Assembly (NCBI RefSeq): GCF_001905825.1
Contig: NZ_LIVV01000003.1
Coordinates: 292,956 to 356,955 of the forward strand
Source of the DNA: Streptomyces sp. CB02009
GTDB taxonomy: Bacteria > Actinomycetota > Actinomycetes > Streptomycetales > Streptomycetaceae
Reading direction: 5' to 3'
Length of the DNA stretch: 64,000 nt
Made by a program: the position numbers and the translations under genes. The notes below the pieces were generated by a model that searched no databases, was not told the DNA's origin, and was given only the letters and a program-made list of their open reading frames with translations. This document shows positions 19,024-28,029 of the stretch, piece after piece; positions within the stretch are counted from its first letter, which is position 1; each line of letters starts with the position of its first letter.

Positions 19024-20007
19024 ATGACCGGCGCCCACAAGGAGAACAGTGTCCGAACCTCGTACGACGTGATCGTCATAGGCGGCGGGGCGGGTGGGCT
19101 CAATGCCGCGCTCGTGCTCGCGCGGGCGCGGCGCAGTGTCGCCGTCGTCGACGCCGGGGAGCCCCGCAACGCCCCTTCGGCGCACATGCACAGCTTCCTC
19201 TCCCGCGACGGAGTGTCGCCGCTGACCGTGCTCGAGACCGGGCGGGCCGAGATCGCGCGCTACGGAGCCGCGCGGATCGAGGGGCGCGTCGACCAGGTCG
19301 AGGCGCGCGACGAGGGGGGCTTCGTCGTACGGCTCGACGGCGGTGCCTCGCTCGACGCGCGGCACGTCGTGCTGGCCACCGGGCTGCACGACCAGCTGCC
19401 CGAGATCCCCGGCGTCCGGGCGCTGTGGGGTGGGGACGTGCACTTCTGCCCCTACTGCCACGGCTACGAGGTGCGCGACCGGCGGATCGTCGTGCTCGGG
19501 GTCCATCCGGCCTCCGCCGGACAGGCGCTGCTGCTGCGGCAGTGGTCGCCCGACGTCGTCTACGTGACCCACGACCGGCCCCTCGACGACGACGAGCGGG
19601 AGCGCATGGACGCCCGCGGGGTCGAGGTGGTCGAGGGGACCGTCGCCACGCTGCTCAGCAAGGACGGGCGCCTGCACGCCGTCGAGCTCACCGACGGGCG
19701 CACCGTCGACTGCGCCGGCGTCTTCCTCTTCCCGAAGATGAGCCCGAACGACTCCGCCTTCGACGGGCTCGGCTGCGAGCGCGACGAGCAGGGCTGGCTG
19801 GTCACCGACCGCGCCGGGCGCACCAGTCGCCCCGGCCTCTGGGCCGTCGGCAACGTGGTGGACCCGCGGGCCCAGGCCGTCACCGCGGCCGGCATGGGAG
19901 CCGCGGCCGCGTTCGCGCTCAACCACGACCTGGTGGACGAGGAGACCCAGCGGGACCTCCTGGCCCATCGGGCCTCCCGGAGCGAAGGGGCCGTTCCCGC
20001 CGCCTGA
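19024..20007 (+). CDS. hlmI: Thioredoxin-reductase-like dithiol oxidase (HlmI type)
   Basis: This 327-aa FAD disulfide oxidoreductase has the N-terminal FAD fold DVIVIGGGAGGLNAALVLARA, redox-active CPYC in VHFCPYCHGYEVRD (about residues 141-144) and C-terminal WAVGNVVDPRAQAVTAAGMGAAAAF. The second dinucleotide site reads VLGVHPASAGQALLL instead of GxGxxA, so NADPH binding may be lost. That fits an O2-using dithiol oxidase (HlmI/GliT group) rather than a true thioredoxin reductase. In holomycin producers HlmI closes the ene-dithiol to the cyclic disulfide and is a self-resistance factor. GGAGGT precedes the ATG by 7 nt. The gene stands alone at the left edge of the dithiolopyrrolone cluster behind a putative operator. 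Confidence 0.82.
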   Translation: MTGAHKENSVRTSYDVIVIGGGAGGLNAALVLARARRSVAVVDAGEPRNAPSAHMHSFLSRDGVSPLTVLETGRAEIARYGAARIEGRVDQVEARDEGGFVVRLDGGASLDARHVVLATGLHDQLPEIPGVRALWGGDVHFCPYCHGYEVRDRRIVVLGVHPASAGQALLLRQWSPDVVYVTHDRPLDDDERERMDARGVEVVEGTVATLLSKDGRLHAVELTDGRTVDCAGVFLFPKMSPNDSAFDGLGCERDEQGWLVTDRAGRTSRPGLWAVGNVVDPRAQAVTAAGMGAAAAFALNHDLVDEETQRDLLAHRASRSEGAVPAA

Positions 20008-20063
20008 TTCCGGCCCGGCCCTCCGTCGTTCCGGCGTTCGCCCCCGCGACGCCTCCCCCTCCT

Positions 20064-20097
20064 CGCCCGTCTCCGGCTCAGTCGCCGGAGGCGGGCG
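20064..20097. terminator. Bidirectional terminator between convergent genes
   Basis: CTCCGGC at 20071-20077 pairs with GCCGGAG at 20084-20090, extended by CGCCCG/CGGGCG outer arms. It spans the stop codon of the XRE-cupin gene and serves both convergent genes. Confidence 0.6.
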
Positions 20098-20680
20098 TTC
20101 GGCCTGTCGGCCTGGCGCGGATGTGCATGCGCTCGCCCTGGCGTCCGAAGAGGCTGAGCACCTCGACCGAGCCCTGACCCGTGCTGCCGAACCAGTGCGG
20201 CAGCCGGGTGTCGAACTCGGCGACCTCGCCCGGGTCCAGCACGATGTCGTGGTCGGCCAGCACGAGCCGGAGCCGTCCGGAGAGCACGTACAGCCACTCG
20301 TATCCCTCGTGGGTGCACAGCTCCGGGGTGTCGCGGCTCGCGGGGAGGACCATCTTGTAGCTCTGCAGGGGGCCCGGCTGCCGGGTCAGCGGCAGCACCG
20401 TGTTGCCGTTCACCGCGTGCGGCTTGAGCCGGACCCTGGGGTCGCCCACGTCGGGGGCGCCGACCAGTTCGTCGATCGGGACCTGGTGGGCCTGGGCGAT
20501 GGGCAGCAGCAGTTCCAGGCTGGGGCGGCGCTGGCCGGCCTCCAGGCGCGAGAGGGTGCTCTTGGAGATTCCGGTGACCTCCGACAGGGCGGCGAGGGTG
20601 ACACCGCGGGCGGTGCGCAACCGCTTCAGTCGGGGACCGACGGCGGACAGGGCCTGGGCGATGGACGAGGGCTGCTCCAC
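20078..20680 (-). CDS. XRE-family regulator with cupin sensor domain
   Basis: This ~200-aa regulator has an N-terminal XRE helix-turn-helix (LKRLRTARGVTLAALSEVTGISKSTLSRLEAG). A C-terminal cupin barrel follows (HEGYEWLYVLSGRLRLVLADHDIVLDPGEVAEFDTRLPHWF), the usual plan for small-molecule-sensing repressors. The GTG at 20680 is taken as the start because upstream sequence (20690-20740) is unusually AT-rich, promoter-like, and carries a GCAAATTGC near-palindrome that could be its own operator. A longer N-terminus is open but looks non-coding. It lies between the hlmI-like gene and the biosynthetic operon. A role in cluster control is plausible but unproven. Confidence 0.85.
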   Translation of the reverse strand: MEQPSSIAQALSAVGPRLKRLRTARGVTLAALSEVTGISKSTLSRLEAGQRRPSLELLLPIAQAHQVPIDELVGAPDVGDPRVRLKPHAVNGNTVLPLTRQPGPLQSYKMVLPASRDTPELCTHEGYEWLYVLSGRLRLVLADHDIVLDPGEVAEFDTRLPHWFGSTGQGSVEVLSLFGRQGERMHIRARPTGRTPASGD

Positions 20681-20816
20681 CTCGTCATTACATGCACTCG
20701 TTCCGCAATTTGCAAAGAGAGGTGCTGTTTTCGGACGGATGCGAGGCCGATCCCGGCGCCCGCCGGCGTGCGGCCCGTCCGTGGCACGTGTGCGCCGCGT
20801 CCGTGGCACGCGCGCG

Positions 20817-20861
20817 CCCCGTCCGTCGCGCGCCGGGGGGTGGGGCGCGCGACGGACGGGG
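20817..20861. terminator. 18-bp perfect stem terminating the hlmE-D-C-B operon
   Basis: The arms at 20817-20834 and 20844-20861 are exactly complementary, with a 9-nt loop. It lies about 70 nt past the acyl-CoA dehydrogenase stop on the minus strand. Between stop and hairpin a 14-bp unit (GTCCTGCGTCAGAG) is tandemly duplicated. Confidence 0.8.
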
Positions 20862-20928
20862 CGGGTCCTGCGTCAGAGGTCCTGCGTCAGAGGGCCTGGG
20901 CCAGGAGGCCTCGCGTCAGGGGGCCGCG

Positions 20929-22089
20929 TCAGAGGCCCAGCGAGCGGCCGATCAGTTCCTTCATCACCTCCGTCGTCCCGCCGTAGATGGTCTGCACCCG
21001 GCTGTTGGCCCACTCGCGGGAGATCGCGCTCTCCTTGAGGTAGCCGAAACCGCCGTGGATCTGGAGGCACCGGTTGGCGATGTCCACCTGGAGTTCGGTC
21101 GTCCACCACTTCACCTTCGCGGCGTCCGTCACCGACAGGCGGCCCGCGTCGAGTTCCGTGACGCAGTGGTCGAGGAAAACCTGGGCGATCGTCAGTTCCG
21201 TGTCCATCGTGGCGAGTTGGAAGCGGTTGTGCTGGAAGGTGCCGATCGGCTGTCCGAAGGCCTCGCGGGTCTTCGCGTACGCGAGCGTGTCGGCGAGCAT
21301 CCGTTCGGCCGCTCCCACCGCCACGGTCGCGATGCTGAGCCGCTCCCGGGGCAGGCCCGCCATCATGTAGGCGAGGCCGGCGTTCTCCTTGCCGATCAGG
21401 TTCTCGGCCGGAACCCGGCAGTCGTCGAAGAACAGCTCGCAGGTGTCGCTGGCGTGCCAGCCGAGCTTCTCCATGCGCCGCCCGCGGGTCAGACCGGGCG
21501 TGCCGCGCTCCACCACCAGCAGGCTGATGCCCTGGGCGCCGCGGTCGGGGGCGGTCTTCGCCGCGACCACGACGACGTCGGCGTTCTCGCCGTTGGTGAT
21601 GAAGGTCTTCTGCCCGTTGAGGACGTACGCGTCCCCGTCCCGTACCGCGGTCGTACGGATGTCGGCGACGTTGGAACCGGCGTCCGGCTCGCTCATGGCG
21701 ATGGCCGCGATCAGCTCGCCCGCGCACAGTCCGGGCAGCCAGCGTTTGCGCTGGTCCTCGGTGGTCCGCTCGGCGAGGTACGTGGCGATGACGTCGTTGT
21801 GCGCCACGAAGCCGGGCGCGGTCGCCCGGGCCCACATGATCTCCCGCTGGAACACCGCCGGATAGCGGTAGTCGGGCTCGCCGCCTCCGCCGTACGCCGG
21901 GTCGACGCCGATGCCGAGGAGTCCGGCCCGGCCCGCCGCCCGCCACACCGAGCGGTCGACGATGCCCTCCTGCTCCCAGCGGGCGTGGTGCGGCACGACC
22001 TCGCGCTGGAGGAACTCCCGGCAGGTCTCCCGGAACTGCTCGTGCTCCGGCCCGTGTCCCGGCCGTGGTCCGTTCGCGCTCCGCGCCAT
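20929..22089 (-). CDS. hlmB: Acyl-CoA dehydrogenase of dithiolopyrrolone operon (HlmB type)
   Basis: This 386-aa acyl-CoA dehydrogenase-fold flavoenzyme shows IAMSEPDAGSNVADIRTTAVRDG near residue 135, FITNGENADVVVVAAKT, and the C-terminal QIHGGFGYLKESAISREWANSRVQTIYGGTTEVMKE. At the position of the medium-chain catalytic Glu (EGTS) it has GGTT, so like long-chain enzymes its base must sit elsewhere. In holomycin clusters the homologue (HlmB) is one of the oxidases acting on the Cys-Cys dipeptide held on the NRPS. It is the last gene of a four-gene operon, 3 nt after the thioesterase stop, with GGGAGGGG as ribosome site. Confidence 0.88.
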   Translation of the reverse strand: MARSANGPRPGHGPEHEQFRETCREFLQREVVPHHARWEQEGIVDRSVWRAAGRAGLLGIGVDPAYGGGGEPDYRYPAVFQREIMWARATAPGFVAHNDVIATYLAERTTEDQRKRWLPGLCAGELIAAIAMSEPDAGSNVADIRTTAVRDGDAYVLNGQKTFITNGENADVVVVAAKTAPDRGAQGISLLVVERGTPGLTRGRRMEKLGWHASDTCELFFDDCRVPAENLIGKENAGLAYMMAGLPRERLSIATVAVGAAERMLADTLAYAKTREAFGQPIGTFQHNRFQLATMDTELTIAQVFLDHCVTELDAGRLSVTDAAKVKWWTTELQVDIANRCLQIHGGFGYLKESAISREWANSRVQTIYGGTTEVMKELIGRSLGL

Positions 22090-22092
22090 GGC

Positions 22093-22878
22093 TCAGCCCC
22101 TCCCGGTGTCGGTGTCGGTGTCGCTGTCGGTTCCGGTGTCCGTGCCGTCGCCGATGACCGCCAGCGTCTCCTTCGGGTGCTGGACCGCGGCGAAGTGGCC
22201 GCCCTCGATCTCCACCCGGCGGACCGGGGCGGTGCTGTGCGCCGACCACGGCCACACCCGCTCCGGCGGGGCGTGCACGTCCTCGCGCGCCGCGATCAGG
22301 GTGAGCGGGAAGTCCACCCGCAGGCCCGCCGCCTCCCGGGCGAACTCCGCCCGTACGCAGTCGTCCTCGCGGAGCATCCGCAGCAGGATCCGGCTCATCG
22401 TCGGTTCGGCGAGCACCGCGGCCGGAGTCCCGCCGTCGGCCGCCGTGCGGGCGAGGAGCTCGTCGTCGGGGACGGCGGCGAGCAGGGCCCCCGGCCGCTG
22501 GAGCGCCGGCGGCACCGCCCCCGAGAGCACCGAGCGCACCGGCGCCAGACCGGTCTGCCGGGCGACGTGCTCGGCCACCGCGAGGCTCATCGTGGCGCCG
22601 AAGCTGTGCCCGAACGTCGCCCAGCGCAGCCCGGGGGACCGCTCGCGCTCGGCGAGCAGATCGGCCGCCACCTGCTCGGCCATGGCCCGTACGAGACCGT
22701 GGTAGTTGACGGCCTTGCGCTCCTGGCGGCGCGCGCCGCGGCCGGGCGCGTCCACGCCCCGGATCCGCAGCCGCGGCTCGCCGAGGTTCTGCCAGCCGCG
22801 GTAGACCTGCGAGGTCGCCCCGGCGTGGGGGAAGCAGTAGAGCCGCACCGGAGGGCTCGTGACAGGGTGCACGGTCAT
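22093..22878 (-). CDS. hlmC: Type II thioesterase (HlmC type)
   Basis: This 261-aa alpha/beta-hydrolase of the type II thioesterase family has the N-terminal LYCFPHAGATSQVYRGWQ, the nucleophile serine in GHSFGATMS (about residue 88), an aspartate region LIAAREDVHAP and the catalytic histidine in IEGGHFAAVQHP. It would release misprimed carriers or the finished dithiolopyrrolone intermediate from the stand-alone NRPS, which has no thioesterase of its own. Its ATG overlaps the GMC oxidoreductase stop (ATGA). The C-terminus is a low-complexity Asp/Thr/Gly tail made by a hexanucleotide-like repeat at 22102-22147. Confidence 0.88.
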   Translation of the reverse strand: MTVHPVTSPPVRLYCFPHAGATSQVYRGWQNLGEPRLRIRGVDAPGRGARRQERKAVNYHGLVRAMAEQVAADLLAERERSPGLRWATFGHSFGATMSLAVAEHVARQTGLAPVRSVLSGAVPPALQRPGALLAAVPDDELLARTAADGGTPAAVLAEPTMSRILLRMLREDDCVRAEFAREAAGLRVDFPLTLIAAREDVHAPPERVWPWSAHSTAPVRRVEIEGGHFAAVQHPKETLAVIGDGTDTGTDSDTDTDTGRG

Positions 22879-24515
22879 TCCTTCATGCTCCGGGCCAGCT
22901 TCTCGGCCAGCATCAGGGTGGTCAGATTGGTGGGGGCGCTGGGGATGACGGGGAAGAGCGAGGCGTCGGCGATCCGCAGGTTCTCGGTGCCGTGCACCCG
23001 GCCCTCCTGGTCGGCGACGGCGTACGGGTCGGAGTCCGGGCCCATCCGGCACGAACCGGCCGCGTGCCAGCCGGGGTTCATGATGTGCCGGACCCCGCTG
23101 CGCAGGACGCCGTCGTTGGCGACCATCCGGTCGCTCCAGAACTGCGTCCGCGTCAGCCGGGCGGACAGGCCGGGGGAGCGGAGGAAGCCCCAGGCCCTGC
23201 GGACGCCGTGGCAGAGCCGGTCGATGTCCTCGGGGTCGGTCCCGAGGCCGAGTTCGATGACGGGGGAGGCGAGCGGGTCGGCGCTGTCGAGGAAGACCCG
23301 GCCGCGGGAGCGGGGGCGCAGCAGCATCACGGACATGCCGACGACCAGGGGCCAGCCGAGCCGGTCGACGAAGCCGGGGATGGTGTGGCTCTCCACGTTG
23401 TTGAGGAGCCCCATCTGGACGTCGACGTCGTCGTCGAAGCCGCTGCTCATGCGGGCCGCCACCTGGCGCCAGGGCAGGCCCGGCGTACACACGCCGTCGG
23501 CCGGCCGGGACCAGATGACGACGGACGGGTGGTCGACCAGGTCGCGGCCCACGCCGGGCAGGTCGGCGACCGGGTCGATGCCGAGGACGCCGAGCAGGGC
23601 CGCGTCGCCGACGCCGGAGCGCTGGAGGATCACGGGGGTGCCGACGGCTCCGGCGGCGAGGATCACGTGCCGGGCGCGGACGGTGTCGAGCCGCCCGTCC
23701 CGCTCGGTCTCCACGCCGACGGCACGGTTCCGGTCCTTCGGGTCGAACAGCACCCGGGTGACCCGTACGCCGGGACGGACGTGGAGCCGGGGCCGGTCGC
23801 GGGCGTCGGTGAGGAAGGCGGTGGCGGCGTCGATGCGCTCGCCGTCGACCGTGTTGCCGGGGATCGGGCCGATGCCGGCCTCCTCACCGGAGTTGAGGTC
23901 GGGGAGGTCGGTGACGCCCTGGCGGTTGCACTCCTCCCAGAAGGCGGCGTCCAGGGGGTGGACCCGTTCGCGCGGGGTCCGGCGGATCGGGAGCGGGCCG
24001 CTGTCGCCGTGCGCCGGGCGGTCGCGGTAGTCGGCGTCGTTCTCGACGGCCCGGTAGAACGGGAGCACCTTCTCCCAGGACCAGTCGGGGTTGCCCTGCG
24101 CCGCCCAGGCGGCGAAGTCGCGGGGCAGCCCGCGCAGGGCGATGGCGCCGTTGACGGCGGAGCCGCCGCCGACGACCTTGCCGAGCTGGTAGGGGAAGCG
24201 CTCCCAGAGGGCGCGGGCCGGGGTCCCGGTGCCGTCGCCGCCCTTGAGCAGGTCCTCCAGGCGGCCGCTGCTGCGGAGGTTGGCCCGGTAGTCCCAGTTG
24301 AACCCGGCGAGGACGAGCCGGCCGGCGTCGGCCAGCGGATGGGCGCGGTCGCGGGGGACCGGCTGGTCGGGCCCGGCCTCCAGGAGCAGGACGGAGCCGG
24401 AGTCGCGGGCGGCCAGCCGCGCGGCGACGAGCGCGCCGGCGGAGCCGCCGCCGACGACGACGTGGTCCCACTCGGCCACGGCGGGGTCCTGGGCCGGACC
24501 AGGCGTCGTGGTCAT
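22875..24515 (-). CDS. hlmD: GMC-family flavin oxidoreductase (HlmD type)
   Basis: This 546-aa glucose-methanol-choline oxidoreductase has the FAD-binding motif HVVVGGGSAGALVAARLA at the N-terminus, GGGSAVNGAIALRG near residue 130, a GMC_oxred_C domain with the active-site histidine in WHAAGSCRMGPDSDPY, and the final IPSAPTNLTTLMLAEKLA. These enzymes abstract hydride from CH-OH, or CH-NH and CH-SH type, centres. The holomycin homologue HlmD is placed among the oxidases that turn Cys-Cys into the bicyclic ene-dithiol. The gene overlaps its operon neighbours by 4 nt at both ends, showing tight stoichiometric coupling to the NRPS and thioesterase. Confidence 0.88.
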   Translation of the reverse strand: MTTTPGPAQDPAVAEWDHVVVGGGSAGALVAARLAARDSGSVLLLEAGPDQPVPRDRAHPLADAGRLVLAGFNWDYRANLRSSGRLEDLLKGGDGTGTPARALWERFPYQLGKVVGGGSAVNGAIALRGLPRDFAAWAAQGNPDWSWEKVLPFYRAVENDADYRDRPAHGDSGPLPIRRTPRERVHPLDAAFWEECNRQGVTDLPDLNSGEEAGIGPIPGNTVDGERIDAATAFLTDARDRPRLHVRPGVRVTRVLFDPKDRNRAVGVETERDGRLDTVRARHVILAAGAVGTPVILQRSGVGDAALLGVLGIDPVADLPGVGRDLVDHPSVVIWSRPADGVCTPGLPWRQVAARMSSGFDDDVDVQMGLLNNVESHTIPGFVDRLGWPLVVGMSVMLLRPRSRGRVFLDSADPLASPVIELGLGTDPEDIDRLCHGVRRAWGFLRSPGLSARLTRTQFWSDRMVANDGVLRSGVRHIMNPGWHAAGSCRMGPDSDPYAVADQEGRVHGTENLRIADASLFPVIPSAPTNLTTLMLAEKLARSMKE

Positions 24516-27500
24516 GCCGCGGACTCCTCTGACTCCTCGGACCCCTCGGGTCCGACGGGCTGTTCGAGGGCTGCGGCCGCCGACTCCGCCGCCGGGGCGA
24601 TCAGTTCGGCGAAGGACGAGATCGACGCGTTCATGAAGAGGCCCTCGACCATCTCCTGCTCCATGTCCGCCTCGATGCCGAACTCGGCGCGCAGCACCGT
24701 GAGCAGACCGACCGCGTGCAGCGAGTCGCCGCCGATGTCGAAGAAGCCCTCCTCGACACCGAAGTCGCCGTGGCCGAGCTGCTGCGACCAGAGCGCGAAG
24801 AGCCGCTCCTCGATCCGGCCGCGCGGGGCGACCCGGGACCCGGAGGTCTCGGCCTCGTCGTTCCACGGCGTGGGCAGCGCCTTGTGGTCGATCTTCCCGT
24901 TGGTGGTCAGCGGCAGGGTCTCCAGGGTGAGGAAGCGGCTGGGCACCATGTAGCCGGGCAGGGCGGCGGCGAGCGCCTCGCGCAGCTCGGCAGGGTCGGG
25001 CACGGCGCCCGCCTCCGGCACCACGTACGCCGCGATCTGCCGCTGTCCGGTACGGGCGTGGGCGGGCGCGGTGACGAGGGCGGTGCGCACCTCGGGCCGG
25101 CGCAGCAGCGCGGCCTCGATCTCGCCGAGCTCGACGCGATAGCCGTTGATCTTCACCTGGAAGTCCTCGCGGCCGAGGATCTCGATGTCGCCGCCGGGCA
25201 GGTAGCGGCCGAGGTCGCCGGTCCGGTAGATCCGCTCCCCGGTGACCGGGTGGACCGGGAAGCGTTCGGCGGTGCGCTCGGGGTCGCCGAGGTAGCCCTG
25301 GGCCACGCCGGTGCCGCCGATGTGGATCTCGCCGGTGACCCCGACGGGCGACGGCTCCTGCCACTGGTTGAGGACGTGCATGGTCTGGTTGGCGAGCGGC
25401 TTGCCGTACGGGATGCTCGACCACTCCGGCCGGACGTCCTCGACGGGGTGGTGGATCGACCAGATGGAGCCCTCCGTGGCGCCGCCGAGGCTGATCACCC
25501 GCATCGCCGGGAGCTTCTCGCGGATCCGGGCCGGCAGGTCGACCGGGATCCAGTCGCCGCTGAGCAGGGCGAGGCGGAGCCGGCAGCCGCGGGGCACCGG
25601 ACCGTCGCCGAGGGCGTCGATCCACATCCGCATGGGCGCGGGCACGCTGTTCCAGATGGTCACCCCGTAGCGCCCGACGAGCTGGGACCAGTGGGCGAGG
25701 TCGTTGCCGCGCGCGGGGTCCGGGACGACGACGGTGCCGCCGGCGCCGAGCACGCCGAAGAGGTCGTACACGGACAGGTCGAAGCCGGCCGGGGCGAGGG
25801 CCAGGGTGCGGTCGTCCGGGCCGACGCCGAAGCGGCGGTTGATGTCCTGGACGGTGTTGGCGGCGCTGCGATGGGTGATCATCACGCCTTTGGGCTCACC
25901 GGTGGAGCCCGAGGTGAAGATGACGTACGCGAGGTCGTCGGGCCCCTGGCGGCGCCCCGGCGACCACGCCGGGGAGGCCAGGGTCTCCGGGTCCTCGGGG
26001 GTCAGCACGGTCACGCCGTCCGGCCAGGGGAGCGACGCGCGCAGTTCGGGGTCGGTCACCACCGCCCGCACCGAGCAGCGGGCCAGCAGCTTCAGCCGCC
26101 GCTCCTCCGGCAGTTCGGGGTCGACGGCCACGTAGGCGGCGCCGGTGTGCAGGACGCCGAGCAGCGCGGCGAACTGGGCGGCACCGGGCCGCATCGACAC
26201 GGCGACGATCTCGTTCGGGGTCGCGCCGGGGGTGCGGAGCAGCCGGTGGGCGATCCGGTGGGCGGACTCGGTGAGCTGCCGGTACGTGGTCTCGGTGCCG
26301 GGCGTGATCACCGCGGGCGCGTCGGGGCTGCGCAGGGCCGCCTCGGCGACCAGCTCGTGCAGGAGCGCGGCCGGGATGTCCTGGTCGGTGGCGTTGGCCA
26401 GGGCGCGCTCCTCGGCCTCCGCCGCCGGCAGCGGCACGATGCCGCGGGTGGCGTCCCAGAGCGCGGGCTCGTCGACGAGGCGGTCGAGCAGCGTGGTGTA
26501 CGCCGCGAACATGGCCTCCAGGGTGCCGGCGGGGAACAGGCCCTCGACGGCGTTCCAGTTGACCGACAGCGTGCCGTCGAGCTCCAGGATCTGGTTCTCC
26601 AGCCACACCTGCGGCGTACGGCTGTGGTCGTGGACCAGCGGCCCGAAGGACTCCAGGCGGCCGGCGCCGGGCGCGCCGCTCCCGCCGGCCCCGGCCCCGA
26701 GGGTGCTGGAGAAGACCACGGGCAGCGACGCCCGGCCGTCGTCCCGGCGGCGGGCCAGGTCGCGCAGCACCCGGATGCCGCCGTGCGGGTGCGCCAGGTC
26801 CTCCAGCAGGCGCTGCTCCAGGTCGCGGGCCCGCCGGACGAAGCTCTCCTCGGGCCGGCCGCCGACGGCGAGCAGGCTCGGGTCGAGGAAGTTCCCGATG
26901 ACGTCCTCGACCCGCGGGTGCAGGCCGAGCCGGTGGAACTGGGTGACGGTGAGGGTGAACTCCTGGCGCCGCGACCAGGTGCGCAGGACCTCGGCGTAGG
27001 CGGCGAGCAGCATGCCGGACGCGGTCACGCCGTGCCGCTCGGCCGCCGCCCGCAGGGCCGCCCAGCGCTCCGGGGAGAGCCGTGCCCGGTGCCGTACGAA
27101 GTGGGGGGTGCCGAGCTGCTCCGGCGCGGCGGCCAGGGGCAGTTCGGGCGCGCCCGGCAGGCTGTCCAGGCGGTCCGCCCAGTACGCGGCGGACTCCCGG
27201 CCCAGGGCGTCCCCGCGCAGCTCCTCCCGGGCGAGGACGTAGTCGCGGAACGAGACCTCCGGCGGTTCGGGCCGCCACGCCGGGTCGTCGTAACATCGGC
27301 GCCACTCGTCCATGAGCCGGTACAGCCCGCGCATGTCGAGGAACAGCAGGTCCACGGCGACATGGAGGCGCAGCCGGTCGTCGTCGAGCCGGGTGGCCCG
27401 GACGTCGAGGAGCGAGGTGCGGTCCAACGGCATGACCTGGTCGGTGAGTTCGGCACGTATGCGGTCCAGCTCCGCGGTCCGTTCGGATGCGGGCCGGCCG

Positions 27501-27856
27501 CGCAGGTCCGTGACGGGGAGGGGGTACGGGGCCACCTCGGCCGCGGGGACGACGCGCTGGGTCTGGTCGGTGCCGGCCACCGTGCGCAGGGCCTCATGGC
27601 GGGCGATCACGGTGCGCAGGGCCTCGGCGAGCCGGGCGGGGTCGAGGGCGGGACAGTCGAACTCCAGGTAGTACTGGCTGGAGATGCCGCCCAGTTCGAG
27701 CCCCTTGTGGCGGCCGATCAGATACGCCTGCTGGATGTCGGTCAGCGGGAAGGGTTCGTGCCGGTGCTCCGGCCGCGGCTTGAGCTCGAGGAGCCGGTCC
27801 TCGTCCAGGCGGGGGTGACCGGCACCGCCGCGCAGCCTTGCGAAGAGATCCTCCAT
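24512..27856 (-). CDS. hlmE: Stand-alone NRPS Cy-A(Cys)-T (HlmE type)
   Basis: This 1114-aa NRPS starts with a cyclisation-type domain: FPLTDIQQAYLIGR, catalytic DxxxxD in DLLFLDMRG (about residue 168), and PVVFSSTLG. The adenylation domain is next (IFTSGSTGEPKG, FDLSVYDLFG, LLSGDWIPVDLP, LGGATEGSIW, RTGDLGRYLPGG, LTTNGK). Reading the binding pocket against GrsA gives D-L-Y-N-L-S-L-I-W-K, the canonical cysteine code. A carrier domain (FFDIGGDSLHAV) ends the protein with no thioesterase. One module plus an operon of oxidases, and a decarboxylase next door, is the hallmark of dithiolopyrrolone synthesis, where this enzyme makes and holds L-Cys-L-Cys. AAGGGA precedes the ATG. Transcription should start near 27952 from the promoter described below. 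Confidence 0.93.
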   Translation of the reverse strand: MEDLFARLRGGAGHPRLDEDRLLELKPRPEHRHEPFPLTDIQQAYLIGRHKGLELGGISSQYYLEFDCPALDPARLAEALRTVIARHEALRTVAGTDQTQRVVPAAEVAPYPLPVTDLRGRPASERTAELDRIRAELTDQVMPLDRTSLLDVRATRLDDDRLRLHVAVDLLFLDMRGLYRLMDEWRRCYDDPAWRPEPPEVSFRDYVLAREELRGDALGRESAAYWADRLDSLPGAPELPLAAAPEQLGTPHFVRHRARLSPERWAALRAAAERHGVTASGMLLAAYAEVLRTWSRRQEFTLTVTQFHRLGLHPRVEDVIGNFLDPSLLAVGGRPEESFVRRARDLEQRLLEDLAHPHGGIRVLRDLARRRDDGRASLPVVFSSTLGAGAGGSGAPGAGRLESFGPLVHDHSRTPQVWLENQILELDGTLSVNWNAVEGLFPAGTLEAMFAAYTTLLDRLVDEPALWDATRGIVPLPAAEAEERALANATDQDIPAALLHELVAEAALRSPDAPAVITPGTETTYRQLTESAHRIAHRLLRTPGATPNEIVAVSMRPGAAQFAALLGVLHTGAAYVAVDPELPEERRLKLLARCSVRAVVTDPELRASLPWPDGVTVLTPEDPETLASPAWSPGRRQGPDDLAYVIFTSGSTGEPKGVMITHRSAANTVQDINRRFGVGPDDRTLALAPAGFDLSVYDLFGVLGAGGTVVVPDPARGNDLAHWSQLVGRYGVTIWNSVPAPMRMWIDALGDGPVPRGCRLRLALLSGDWIPVDLPARIREKLPAMRVISLGGATEGSIWSIHHPVEDVRPEWSSIPYGKPLANQTMHVLNQWQEPSPVGVTGEIHIGGTGVAQGYLGDPERTAERFPVHPVTGERIYRTGDLGRYLPGGDIEILGREDFQVKINGYRVELGEIEAALLRRPEVRTALVTAPAHARTGQRQIAAYVVPEAGAVPDPAELREALAAALPGYMVPSRFLTLETLPLTTNGKIDHKALPTPWNDEAETSGSRVAPRGRIEERLFALWSQQLGHGDFGVEEGFFDIGGDSLHAVGLLTVLRAEFGIEADMEQEMVEGLFMNASISSFAELIAPAAESAAAALEQPVGPEGSEESEESAA

Positions 27857-27958
27857 CGTCGTCCGTCCCTTTTCCTCGGATGCCCTGCCGGGCTTTCGGA
27901 TGCCGGGCCCGGTTCTTCGGATACGCTGCCGGGCCTTCGAATTCCCTTGCGAGAGCCG

Positions 27959-28017
27959 ACGTTATGCAGCGGGGGCAAACGGCCTCAATACGGTGGGACC
28001 GTAGGGACGACCGAAGG
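27959..28017 (-). promoter_or_regulatory. hlmE operon promoter with shared regulatory element (copy A)
   Basis: On the minus strand a TTCGGT copy and a TACGGT copy lie 12 bp apart; the second forms the palindrome TACGGT-CCC-ACCGTA. Directly abutting is TTGAGG (-35, 27988-27983), then an 18-bp spacer and TAACGT (-10, 27964-27959). Predicted transcription start is near 27952, leaving a ~95-nt leader to the NRPS ATG. The same layout precedes the SARP gene (35100-35158) and the hlmK operon (37996-38055). Confidence 0.75.
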
Positions 28018-28029
28018 ATTTCGGGACCG

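Noticed and set aside
19024..20007. Ordinary thioredoxin reductase
   Set aside because: The NADPH-site glycine motif is altered, no thioredoxin gene is adjacent, and the context is a dithiolopyrrolone cluster.
20929..27856. Pyochelin/watasemycin-type siderophore assembly
   Set aside because: A Cys cyclisation NRPS alone would fit, but there is no salicylate synthase, salicyl-AMP ligase or reductase, while the GMC, HFCD and dithiol-oxidase genes fit dithiolopyrrolones.
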